A stretch of 64,000 bases of DNA from assembly GCA_003116995.1 (NCBI GenBank), contig BDSL01000028.1:434001-498000 (forward strand), written 5' to 3'. This document shows positions 23,701 to 34,400 of this stretch, one piece after another. How positions within the stretch are numbered: position 1 is the first letter of the stretch; each line of letters starts with the position of its first letter. Under the pieces are notes generated by a model, which saw nothing but the letters and a program-made list of their open reading frames with translations, was not told the DNA's origin and did no database searches. Source of the stretch: Yamagishiella unicocca. Lineage: Eukaryota; Chlorophyta; Chlorophyceae; Chlamydomonadales; Volvocaceae. The translations under genes were made by a program, and so were the position numbers.

Positions 23701-26700
23701 AGCGTCGCGGCGCGCGGCGGAGGCGTGGGGGGCGCGTTGGTGACCGCGCAGTTGGCCCTTATCTTGCCGCCGCAGCCGAAGGGTATGTTGAGGGTCTGGT
23801 TCGATACCTCCTCCGAGATGCCGCCCAGGGTGGCGGTCAACTTGACAGAGTACTTGACGCCGTCAGCGAACTCGCCAATGGCCGCCTGCGGGCGGAGGAG
23901 GGGAGGCGGAGCAGGCGGGGGAGGCGAGCGCGAGTGTTGGGGGCGGAGGAGGCTGGAAGCCAGCCGCGGTGGTAATGTCAGGCTCCCGTCTCCTCTCAGA
24001 TCCTAACCGCCAAGACCCTAACCACCAAGAACCTAACCGCCCGGATCCTAACCGTCCCGGCTCAAGCACCCAGCCGCCCAGGCCTAGTCACGTACCTTGA
24101 CCAGTGCGCCAGTCTTCGTGATAGTGGGGATGCAGGGGGCTGTGAAGACCCACGTGTACGTCGGCTGGGTGCCTGGCGGTGGGGGTGAGGCGGGGCGTGG
24201 GTAAGGCTGTTGGACGTACGCCGTATGCGTATGTGGCGTGGAGGAGGTGGAAAGAAAAGCGGTGCCTCTCGTGACCTGTCGCCCGCCGCGTACTGCAGTA
24301 ACACCTACCGCCATCAGAGTTCCGCAAGACATGTACGGCAAACATGTACGGACTCCTCGAGGTGATAATTTGTTTGGCATCTACAAGTATTATGTCATGT
24401 TTATGAAATATCTGGGGTGGGACGCCTCCTGGAAGCGTGAGTACACCGCTATGGTAGTTTGGACGCCAGTAACGGGAAGTGGTAGGCGTTGCTGACTCCA
24501 CCACGAACATGCATCGCGTCTTGCCGGGCCGGGGGGCGTGTTTTACGACAGCACGTGGAAGCGTCGGTCCGTACCGGGATCAACGCAGCAGGCAGGTGCA
24601 GCCCAGCGAGCCCAAGAGGGGGTGGGGTATGAGACCAGGAGACAGTCGTACCTGTGGTAATTTTCTCGTACCCAGACACGGCCCTGAAAGTGAGGGTCTG
24701 CGGGAGAAGAGGCGCGGTGGGAAGGGGGGCTAGTGAGCAGCACGCCCTGTGGCCACTCTCCCATGCGCTACTGCCACCATCCCACCCCATAGCACGTGTC
24801 GAGTTACCGGTTTTTTACTTGTAACACCATAGCACGAGGCACCACCCCTCCACGTACCACCACCCCTTCACGTGGCACCACCGCCGTCACATGGAACTAT
24901 TTACTACACCACGTGGGCAACCGCCCCCTCCGCCCTCCCCGCCTCAACCATGCCGCCCACGCCGCCACGCAGCCGCCTCACCCGGAGAGTCTCGCAGTCG
25001 CCCTTGGCAGGGGAGGTTATTTCGACCGCGTCGATGAGCTTTTGGTACACGACCAGGCTCTTGCCAGCAATCCAAACCCACGAGTCGACCAGCTGCGAAT
25101 TGGGGTGAGGAAGAGAATTAGACAGGGTGTGGAGGGAGCGAGGGAGCATGAGCTGTTTGCGACGAATTCCGAATGTTTTTCAGTTGGGATATGCTGCTGC
25201 TGCACGGCGGGTTGCTCGCCTCCGCCATACAGGCCTCCAGCCAGCGAGGTTGCCCAAAGGCTTGGCCCAAAGCCGCAGGAAGCCGGAAGGGGCCCGTACA
25301 ATGGCAAACCGCCAACTGACAACGGCCCACGCGGCTGTGGCAATGGTCAGGTGACGATGATGCGCCTGATCGCAAATGAGCAGCTTAAGGGCAGCAGCTG
25401 ACACACCGGCAGCAGCCCCCTCGCATACAACCGCCATTATGACCGTCGGACTCTTCCGCTCGCTTCTGTTGTTCTGCTCTCTGGACGTAAGCGATTTCGA
25501 ATTTAACGCAAAGACGACTTGTAAACTCGCTCAGGAATTCATTGCGGGAAGCACATTCGACATAACGTATGTTAGGTCTCACCACATTTCTGACAGTGCT
25601 TCCCGCGGAAAATGCAAAAAGGTGGACGCGGAGGAAGATCTGTGAATCCCTGGCGTCCGCACCTGGTCGACGGCGTCCGCAATGGCTATCTTGATATGGT
25701 ACGCATTGCCAGCCATCACCGGGAATGGCTTTGTGTTCATGCGTCGAGTGAAGCCGTCCGCCTGCGCCGCGCAGCCCGCAGTAATCGCAGCGGGGTCGAG
25801 TGGGCTCGGTCAGTCAGGAGGCTTGGTGTCCTCGCTCGAAAGGCACGGCCAGTTTACGAGGCAGGCTGAAAACAAGGGCACGGCGCGGGCAGGAAACTCG
25901 GCTTGCGGCTGACGGCGCGGGGTGGGGTGAGGGACGACCGTGTGTCCTCGATCCTGCCACGTTGCTGTCTTAAACAAGCTAGCGCACGTGGTGTCTGCAC
26001 AAAGGAGCCCGACCCAGTTCGGAGGCATCGGGGCCCCAACACGAAGTCCATCTGGGTCGGACTTCGAGCTGGGTCGGCAGGTTGACCAGGCCGGCATGGC
26101 AGGAGGCAACTCCGCCGTTATGGAGCGACGCCTTTGCCGTCGTCATCGTCGGGCGTTCGGGTGGGTTCGGGTCCTCCGCACTCTCCACGTACCTCGGTGG
26201 CCTTGAGGTCCGCAACCTCGCCGATCTGGTTGTTGTTCCAGAAGCTGCTGAAGCTCTGGCCGTTGACGGTATTGCTCGTCACCTAGCCGTACAGTACGGG
26301 CGGGGGGCGGCAGGGACATGGCGCGGTCAGCCAGGGGCTTGGCGGGGGGCGCGGGGGGGCACCCGGCTGCGACCCGCTAGCACGAAGGGACAACACGCAG
26401 CGTGTATCGCACTCTAGGAAATATGCGGAATGGCGACGTACGGCAGCGGGGATGGGGGCTCGGTGTACGGCATCGCGAGCAGCGGCTGTCGTGCTGCCGT
26501 ACTGTGCGGGCCGTGGCCCCGGCAACCTTCACACGGGCCCTCAGTGGCGCCTGCGCTCTGCTGGCGCCCGTCGCAGGTGTACAATAAACGGCGCCGTACA
26601 TGGCACAGCCCTATCGCCCACACCACCACCCTTTCCATGCAAATACACGGCGCCCTTCTGTACACGACGCATGCAGGCCTACTGCGTGCTGCCTACGGTT

Positions 26701-29180
26701 ATTGAGCATTACCAAGTTTTGGCTAGCTCCCGTTTGTTTGCTCGCTCTTCCGCTGCGCCGCGTGTGCCGTTTCCTCTTCATACATTATTTCTTGGAACAG
26801 TCCTCACCCGAAACAACTGCCTACCGCATGGTCTTGGGCCCACTGTAACAGTCACTACTATACTTCTGCAATGGCCATGGATATGCCGCAGCGTGCCGTG
26901 CCAACCGCCCATACCCCATTTCCCCCCCCCCGGGACGATAACCGCCGCCACAGTGGGCCACGATGCAGCCGCCGCCGCCGCGGCCGCCCCCGGTGACGCA
27001 CCGGTACAATGTTCGGATCGTTCATGACGGCAAGATTTTCCGTCGTCGCATTCTCCTGGCCGATGGGCGTGATGAAGATTCCAAACAAGTCGCTGAACGG
27101 CGTGCCCAGCCACTCCTTGTACTCGTCGCTGCCAAACGCGTAGCTCAAGGTCAACCAGCCGGTGCGGGTAATGCTCACGTCAAACTCTAGTACGGCAGCG
27201 TCGAACGACAGCTGGCCTGGGATCATAGCGTCCAAGGTCAGGTCGCCATCGCGGTCAGCCAGGGTCGAGTACGTCGTGCGGCTGTTGAAGTTGCAGTTGC
27301 CAGCGCCGGCGTTTCCGGAGCTCAGCACCAGGGCGCCTGCGAGGGAGGGTTCAGGCGGAGCGGCGGAGCCGGCGGGGGAGTCGGGTTGCGGACCGGACCA
27401 ACGTGTACGACACTCGCGCAACGTGCAGCTCTGCAAAAGCATATCGCCCGCCCTGGAAAGCGGAACACAGGGCAAAGTACGGCTATCGTTGGTGCAGGGT
27501 CCATCTGAGTGCCTCTGCGGCACACGTGTGGCCACCACGTTTTTTTCAGATCTAGGTTTGGGTTTCGTTTTGTTGCCCACATCGGAACGGTACACTGGAA
27601 CGGACTTCGACACTAGACCAAAGGGCCTTATCATCGTACGGCCCACATCATCGTACGGCCTACGCCACCGTCGGCAGGTGCCGTAGCAGCAGCACCCAAC
27701 TCCATCCTGGCCCACGTCTGGGCTGTCGTACTTTATACGCTTCATCGCGTCTGCTTGCAGTCCCGCCGCGCATCCGCCGCAAGGAGTGGGTGAGCATAGT
27801 AGATGGTTGGATGATGCGTCCCCGCAACAGCAGAGAGCTGGATCAGACGGGATTGCCCGGCATACCCCGGCTCCGCCAACGTCGGCATACACCGCGCAAT
27901 TCGAATGCAAGTGCGTCGTACAGACCGTCTCGTCGTACGGTTTGCTGGTTCGTTCCACAGGCATCGACGCTATGCACCCGCACACCCCTCGACATCGACC
28001 CGGGGACGCATTTCCATACCGGTGTGCACGGATGCCTCTGCATCCCGCCCTGCCCCGAACCCCCCGGTCCCGCTCCTCCCCTCACCTCGTCCTCCCGGCC
28101 TTTTTGCACCCCCCCCCGCTGGTCAGCAACCTGATACCCACACGCCTTCCTAATCCACGGACTTTCCTAACACTCCCCCCCTCTAAACGAGGTTATTTAC
28201 TTGTAACCCCCCTAAACGAAGGGTTTACTGTCGAACCCCGCTGACCAGCAACCTGATACCCCGCCCCACACCATCCCACGCAATAACGTGCACGGCGCCC
28301 AAGTGTCCACCGCTGCCGCTGCCGCCGCCACCGCCGCCACCGCCGCCACCGCCGCCGCCGGGACTCGAACCCCGGTCGCCAGGGACGCGTACGCTGCGCT
28401 TGCGACCTACCCTGCCCGAATGTGGACGCCATCGCATGGCTCGGGCTCCACCCGGAGGGCGGTATGATCGCCCACTGCTGCGCGCCGCTCCCGTCCAGGC
28501 GACAGGACCCCGCCGTGTAGGTTGAGTCCCTGACGACGGTGATGGAGTTGGCGACGACTAGGAACTGCGGTGTCAGGGCGGGGCGGCGGGGACTGCGTCA
28601 GAGCCGGCAGGAGGAGGTTGTGGGGCCGTCATTCGCCTTGGTGGAGGGAGGGTCGACCGCTTGCTGAGCCCGAGCCTGAGGATGTTCGTGTTTTGGGAGA
28701 TCTAAGCCCCGGGGGGCGCCACGCCGGTTGCGGGAGCAGGATGGTGCCGGTGCGCTCCCGTACCGGTAGTGATACGCGTGTGGCACAAAACACAGCCGGT
28801 ACAGCCACCGTCACGCCGGCCACCCCGGCCCAGATGGCGAGTCGGCAATTGGATCACGTGGCAGCACCGATACATAAACCTGCCTGTACGGCCACATCGG
28901 GCTCAGGGCACTCCGTGTAGCCCGAGCAGGTGCTCCCCGGCTGCTGCTGCAGCTGCCGCCCGTTCGCTTTGAGGGCATCCGCCGTCGCCGATACTGACGA
29001 GGCGCCAGCGGCGGCACCGTCAAACCCGCCGCCAACGACGGCACCTTCGCTGTCAGCAGCGGCGGCTTCAAGCGCGAATGCCGACAGCGCGTTTGCAGCG
29101 AGGGCAGATGTCATTACCAGGAGCCATAATGAGGCTGACAACGCTCTAGGAGCGGTACCAGCATCTTGTCGCCGCCTCAT
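17775..29180 (-). CDS. Secreted hydroxyproline-rich matrix/wall protein with choice-of-anchor-L-like region, 20 exons, about 1,650 aa
   Basis: Predicted extracellular structural glycoprotein. Exons: 28884-29180, 28411-28564, 27664-27837, 27002-27336, 26193-26282, 25663-25761, 24982-25092, 24652-24697, 24096-24172, 23394-23885, 23123-23206, 22265-22552, 21973-22095, 20269-21661, 19724-19978, 19500-19540, 19005-19328, 18672-18738, 18269-18418, 17775-18128. The start encodes RRR followed by a hydrophobic signal segment (ASLWLLVMTSALAANAL). A Cys-rich exon precedes landmarks of the choice-of-anchor-L family: LTLSYAFGSDEYKEW, PFSDLFGIFI, NNNQIGEVADLK, YHIKIAIADAVDQ, DSWVWIAGKSL. An SPPP/SPPPP stalk of about 390 residues follows from about residue 796, then exons with VFQCCSG, a second short Pro-rich run and a C-terminal region with YYVYIYFREPTQIKTIDI. 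The stalk exon is 1,393 nt, one base out of phase. The first donor appears to be GC. The extents of exons 2-3 are least certain; a split into two genes near exon 11 is possible but phase continuity argues against it. Confidence 0.8.
20450..21650 (-). repeat. (SPPP)n/(SPPPP)n coding repeat
   Basis: Degenerate 12-15-bp units encode Ser-Pro-Pro-Pro(-Pro) on the minus strand, typical of volvocine wall and matrix glycoproteins, whose prolines are hydroxylated and glycosylated. The plus strand is correspondingly G-rich, with runs of up to eight or more G, which makes copy-number and indel errors likely. Confidence 0.95.
28361..28376 (-). other. tRNA-like B box and imperfect T arm, probable SINE remnant
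   Basis: The minus strand reads GGTTCGAGTCC, an exact match to the RNA polymerase III B-box consensus, flanked by an approximate T-stem (CCGGG/CCCGG). The sequence 5' of it is too short for a full anticodon arm, so this is not a functional tRNA. It sits right after the exon 2 donor of the matrix gene and is followed by a CCGCCA repeat tract. Confidence 0.4.
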
Positions 29181-31478
29181 CGCCTCCACCGCGGGACCGC
29201 AGCTGCCAGGTAAAAGCGCGACTCGCGTGTCACTATGGGAGGTGGGCAGGATGGATGGGAGGGGAACAATGGCGCAGCTGGGGAGTGGAGAGGCGGTGGG
29301 GGAGGCTGTTTGGGTGGTTGCGGGCGAGAAACAGGGAGGGCGAAACGGTGAGGGCAAGGCCGGCATCGGTAGCCGAACGAGTCCGCGGCAAGCCTGGCAT
29401 GTTGTAGTTTGGAATTTGCCTGTGCGATGGGTACCTGGCTTTCACGCAGACAGTTGACGCGCGATGGATGCGACGTAGCGGAAGACGTTGCAAGCTGACG
29501 GATGGAACAGAGGGCCATAGCACAAGTGCAATATAAGATACGAGAGGGCGATTCTCGAGTATTACGCGCATTCACGCCTATGCTTCTTAACTCTCGCCAT
29601 GTTATCACTAACGTGTGCGGACGAGGCCAAGGCTTTCAAAGACGCGCACCTCTCGAGACCTTGATAAAACCTAAGGGCGCATCAGAGAGATGCTCACCAG
29701 CGCAAGGTGTGACTTGGAGTAGCACGGTCTAGCTAAGGCGTTATCCCAGCGCTTGCGTGCTTACAGGTTGGCTTCTAACCAACGAAAGCGACAGCGAAGC
29801 CAACTTTGATACGGCAATCTTAACTACGTTGCTAAAGCAATAGTCTGGCGTAGGGTAGGCGGTTGAACGGCAGCATATTGTAGAGGGAAGGCGGGCGTGC
29901 GACCGTTTTTTAATAGACCGTAAGTAGCCGTCTATATCATATACAATTAAGTTCCCTTATAATAATTATTGCGTGATGTACGCTGTCATCGGGATGGAAA
30001 GGCACTAGGGGCCCGCCCACCATTGAATTATTTGGAAGCGGCCAAGCAGCGAGCGCCTGAAGCCCACCGGCTCGTTCATCCAGACGAATCACAGTAAAAT
30101 ATGCATGGAAATGTATAGGCGAAATGCAGGAACCCATGCCACCTGGTGATCACACGGCTGCCCACAATGTTCCAACACCATAAACCTAACAGCGAGGCCA
30201 CCGACCCACCCATGCAGCAAAGGATGTGTGCCGCCTATCATTTGGCGTCATAAAATCCGCAAGCAGCTCAATCGTGCGCGTGTGCTCTTAGATTGGATCC
30301 ATGGGTCAGCGGCCCCGTCTTTAGCCCTGACACGCGCTAACTTGACAACTGGCCGTACTCCCGTCATAATTTGAACTGCCTTCGTAAAAATGCCTCGGCG
30401 CAGCACCGACGAGTCACTGCGGCGTGGTGTCGGTGCTCTGAGCACGTCTTCCAAGCGGGCAGAATCTTATCTCGGCGCATAAGAAAAAATCCCCTTCTTA
30501 CCATCTGCATACATTGCATCTGACCAAAAGCGGCGACGGGTGAACCGCGACGGGCGTGCGCGCAGGTCCAGTCTCCAACCCTCCTCGGGCATCAAAAGAA
30601 ACGGCTGATGCTGGCGGGCGGGCAGGTGCGCAGTACATGCCGGCACCCTGCCTGACCCAGGTCGCCATGCGGCCTCTCCAATGCTGCACCTGCGCCACGC
30701 GACGTAAGGTATGTGACCAGTCTCCGTTTCTCAGCGTGCCTGCCTGGCCTTGCGTTGCCACGACGCGTCAAAGACTGGCCCTGCCCAGGGGCGTTTCTTC
30801 AGGTGCACAGTTCGCTGCCCGGAACGGTTCGGTTACTCGGTTCTGCGATCCGCTGCCTTAACGCACCGGAATAAGAGGATGGGGTGGCGAGTAAACGCTT
30901 ATAACACGCCACGGGAGCCAGTTGAGGGGATCCGGGGGCGACCACGTTACAGTGTCAGGTAGTGCACTGGCACGCCAACTTGCGCAGACGCCGCGCGAGT
31001 ACGTGCGCGTATGTGTGTGCCCTAGGGACTCTAGGGAGCATCCAAGGTTAAAGGTTTCTAGAGAAACGAGCCAAGACTGGCACGGCCTCCAGCGATATCC
31101 AGGTTCCAGAAGCATCTCGCGCAACGACCTGCACTCGGTCACGCGCGCTTCGTGCCGAACGCGCGCGCGTGGCGCCGACCCACCTCGCGACATGACACCG
31201 CTACGTCAACGCGACAAACAGCAACGCTCCCCACATGAACCTTATAACAACCACCTCCCCTCCGCTCCCCTCCCGCAAAACGCGAGACACATGTACAAGC
31301 TAACCTCCTGCTTACACCTCAGCCCCCCATGCCCTCTATGCGACGCCCACAAGTCGCAGTTCCGTCCCCGCGCAGTGCCTGGGACCTCTTGCCGCCCCCC
31401 GCGCCTCCTTCCGCCTCCCCACCGCCCTCCCGCTGCGAAAACACCCTGCTGCTGCCGACGCTCCTGCTCGTGCTTCAC
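29181..31478. other. Intergenic interval upstream of the matrix gene, downstream of CCT6
   Basis: It should hold the matrix-gene promoter and 5' UTR (near 29181-29900) and the CCT6 3' UTR (just below 31479). It is more AT-rich around 29930-29990. A minus-strand TGTAA lies at 31312-31316, about 165 bp after the CCT6 stop. ORFs around 30500-30860 show no recognisable domain. Confidence 0.45.
31312..31316 (-). terminator. Candidate poly(A) signal TGTAA for CCT6
   Basis: TGTAA on the minus strand about 165 bp beyond the CCT6 stop codon. A second one is near 30946. Either could be used; no transcript evidence is available here. Confidence 0.35.
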
Positions 31479-34400
31479 TCACTGCCTGCGCATGTTGATG
31501 CCTGCCCGCATGACCTCATCCACCAACAACAGCTGGCCCGCGAGCATGGGGGCCGACTGCAGGATCTGGCGCTTCACCAGGTAGTTATCGTACACGCCTG
31601 TCCGGTCCAGGGAGGGCGTAGGTGCACAGAAGGCCACACGCAACGTCAAACACGTCACCTCAGACGTCTTCCACGGAATACGACAACAGGTTTGGCACTT
31701 CCTGCGTCGGGTCGGCGCATCGCACCGTCCGCAGACTGGACGACCCTGAAGGAATGGAGGCTGCGGTTCATCGCGTGACGAGCGTATGTTTTGTTCTGTT
31801 CCCCATCGCACCTGCTAAACACCGGCCCCCTCTCCCGCGGTTGCGACACGCACCGACACCATTCGCAACCCCGCCCACTCACCCGCAGTGGAGGGGTCCA
31901 TGGGCTCCCCGGTGGACACGTCGAAGCCCACAACGTTGCCCCGCTCGTGCTCCTCCTGTGCGATTGGGAGTGAAATGGTGGCGAGTCAGGTAGGTTCGTG
32001 GTGGGCCAGTGATGGGCCAGGGGTGCCGCACAGGACCTCATGCAACCGAAAGCCCCATGGTCGGGCCCCAACCGTTCAAGAGACAAACGACGCCACCCGC
32101 CCCGCCGCCTGCCCGCGTCCCCCTTCTCGCCCTCCTCTCTGTCCTAACCCTGACGCAGCCAAAGCCACCCGCCTGCAGCTTGATGATCGCCTCTTGCGGG
32201 TCGTGCCCGCTGTTCTCTGCGAGCGCCTTCACCACCCCGCACAGCGCCTCGGCGAAAGCGTCCAGCCCCAACTTGGCCCGGCCCGCAATCGTCTTGCGGA
32301 TGACGGTGCGGAGGTGCTGCGCCGCGGCCAACTCGAACGCTCCGGCGCCTGCGGGCAGGGCCGGGATTGTTGTTGGTGGTGGCGCGGATGGTGTTGTTTG
32401 AATTGTCCTGGTTTCGGGTGTTTCCTGAGCTGAGGTGTCGTTGGGCAGGTTGTAAGTGGATGCACTATGGAAATGCGCTTAGCGCGGTCATGATGGCTGA
32501 GTGCCGTGCATGCTTCGCACTGAACACAAGCTTAGCACTGAACACAACAGCGAATGCCATTAGCTGCCGCGTGGAAGCTTTCATGGGTCCTCCTCCAGGA
32601 CTCTATCGAGGGGTTCTGTCCCCGCTGAGGGCCTCGTGGGGCAACTTGCTTCATTCCCGAAGCTCCCGCAGTGGTAGCGCACGCAAACCTGCCTGGGATG
32701 ACCGCCCCGTCGTCGATGCCGTTCTTCACTGCGCGAAGACCGTCACGAACCGCGTCCTTGATCTGTCGGGGTTGTGAGAGGGAGGGAAGGGGGCATCTGA
32801 ATTGAAACCAGCTGTCTTCCGGATTACGTATTCACGAGTCGAAGGATCACTTCGGTGGTTGCGCTCGGAAACCGAGCCAAATATAAATTTCCTAAATTTT
32901 TACCAATGTGTAAAGAAACGCGACGGTCGGTTGCGCGGCCACAAGCGCAGGCTGAATGTGCTGCATCAGGTAGGGTGCTCGACTTCCGAAGCGATCGACA
33001 AAATGAAACGGAAGGCACGCGCTGCAGCTAACGGAACTCACGGATACATTGGCTTCCATACAATTTGACAAAATAAACAAAAGCTAGCGAGCCGGCTGGG
33101 GCTGCTACTGGTGACGCGTTGACGCGATCGAAGGCAACGGTGCACGCGGCGGGCGCTTTCCCTCCTCAAGCCGCTTTGCGCCGACGCTTTACGCGCCCTC
33201 TCGCGGCAAATTGAAATTTTGTAATTAACAAGACCCAATCAAGCAAGCGTACGAAGCAAACGGAGGAAACGCCAACATAATGTCACCAGACACTAGCCCG
33301 CGCCCGGCGGGCACCGATCTCCGCCACGCCGGCAGCAATTTCCGCAGGCACGTCTTTCTTTAGTAATTTTACCAGAAGCGCATAATTTCTGCAACCGTGA
33401 TCTTGGAAAGAAAATGACGATGGCCGATGGTGACTGACAGGACCGAGGACAGACACGACCCGACCATAACCGATCTACCTTTAGCATCCCCTCTTCCCCT
33501 TCCCCCACCGGCAGCCCCTATAGAAGGCAACCTAGCTTCCAAGCCGAGCGGCGTGACGCGCATGCAGGACGCAACCCGCCTCTCCCCTCCCCCGCCTCGC
33601 AATTCCCACGTCGAATAACCGGGTCTTTTTGCAACCCCCCCCCCCCCGCCTAGTCACCCCCCGCGCCTCGCCACTCACCCCGCGCCTCACCATCACCCGC
33701 CCACCCCGCCACCCCCTCACCTGCGCGATGACGTGGTCCGAGGGCCCCTTGATGAGGATGGTGCACGAGTGCGAGTGGCGCACCCCCTCCACGAAGGTGT
33801 ACTTCTCCTCGCCCAGCACGTGCTCGTACACCTCGTCGGCGTGGCCCAGGCAATCGGGGGCCAGCTCCTCAACCTGAGGGCGACAGAGGGGGCGGGTGCG
33901 GGCGGGTGGGGTGGGGTGGCGGGTGTTGGGGGACGGGAGGGGTTGGGCGGGGGTGTTGCGCTGAGTCGCGGAGACGAGAGTGGGTGTCCTGACGACAGTG
34001 AGGGCAAGGTGCAGGCGAAAAGAAGCGCAAACACGAACAGTCACCCTCGCCTCTCCACAGCGGAACGCCGCTCCCCCAGCAACCTTTCTCCGGTTCCGCA
34101 GCACGCTCTCTCCGCCCCCACCTCTCTCTTTGCCGTGCAACCGGGTGTTCTCGCCCCTCCCCGCCCCTTCCCCGCACATTGGGAGTCTCCCCGCCCCTCC
34201 CCCGCACACGGGGAATCTCCCCGCCCCTCCCCCCGCACACGCACCGAGTTGATCGCGATGCCCCCGCATGCCAGCTGGATGCGCTCCATGTTCCGCTTCT
34301 TGGCGCGGCGCAGCGCGATGACTCCCTCCTTGGCCAGCATGTCGAGCGAGATGGGGTCGATGCCCTTCTGGTTGATCACCACGAAGCCCTGGCCCTCCGT

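Noticed and set aside
23265..23840. Stop codon after exon 10 of the matrix gene read as the end of a separate anchor-L protein
   Set aside because: A good donor (ATG|GTGCGC at 23394) joins in phase to an exon at 23206 with a clean acceptor, and phase stays consistent through exon 20 apart from the stalk indel.
28340..28440. Possible tRNA gene
   Set aside because: Only the T arm and B box are recognisable; no anticodon arm or acceptor stem of proper length can be drawn.
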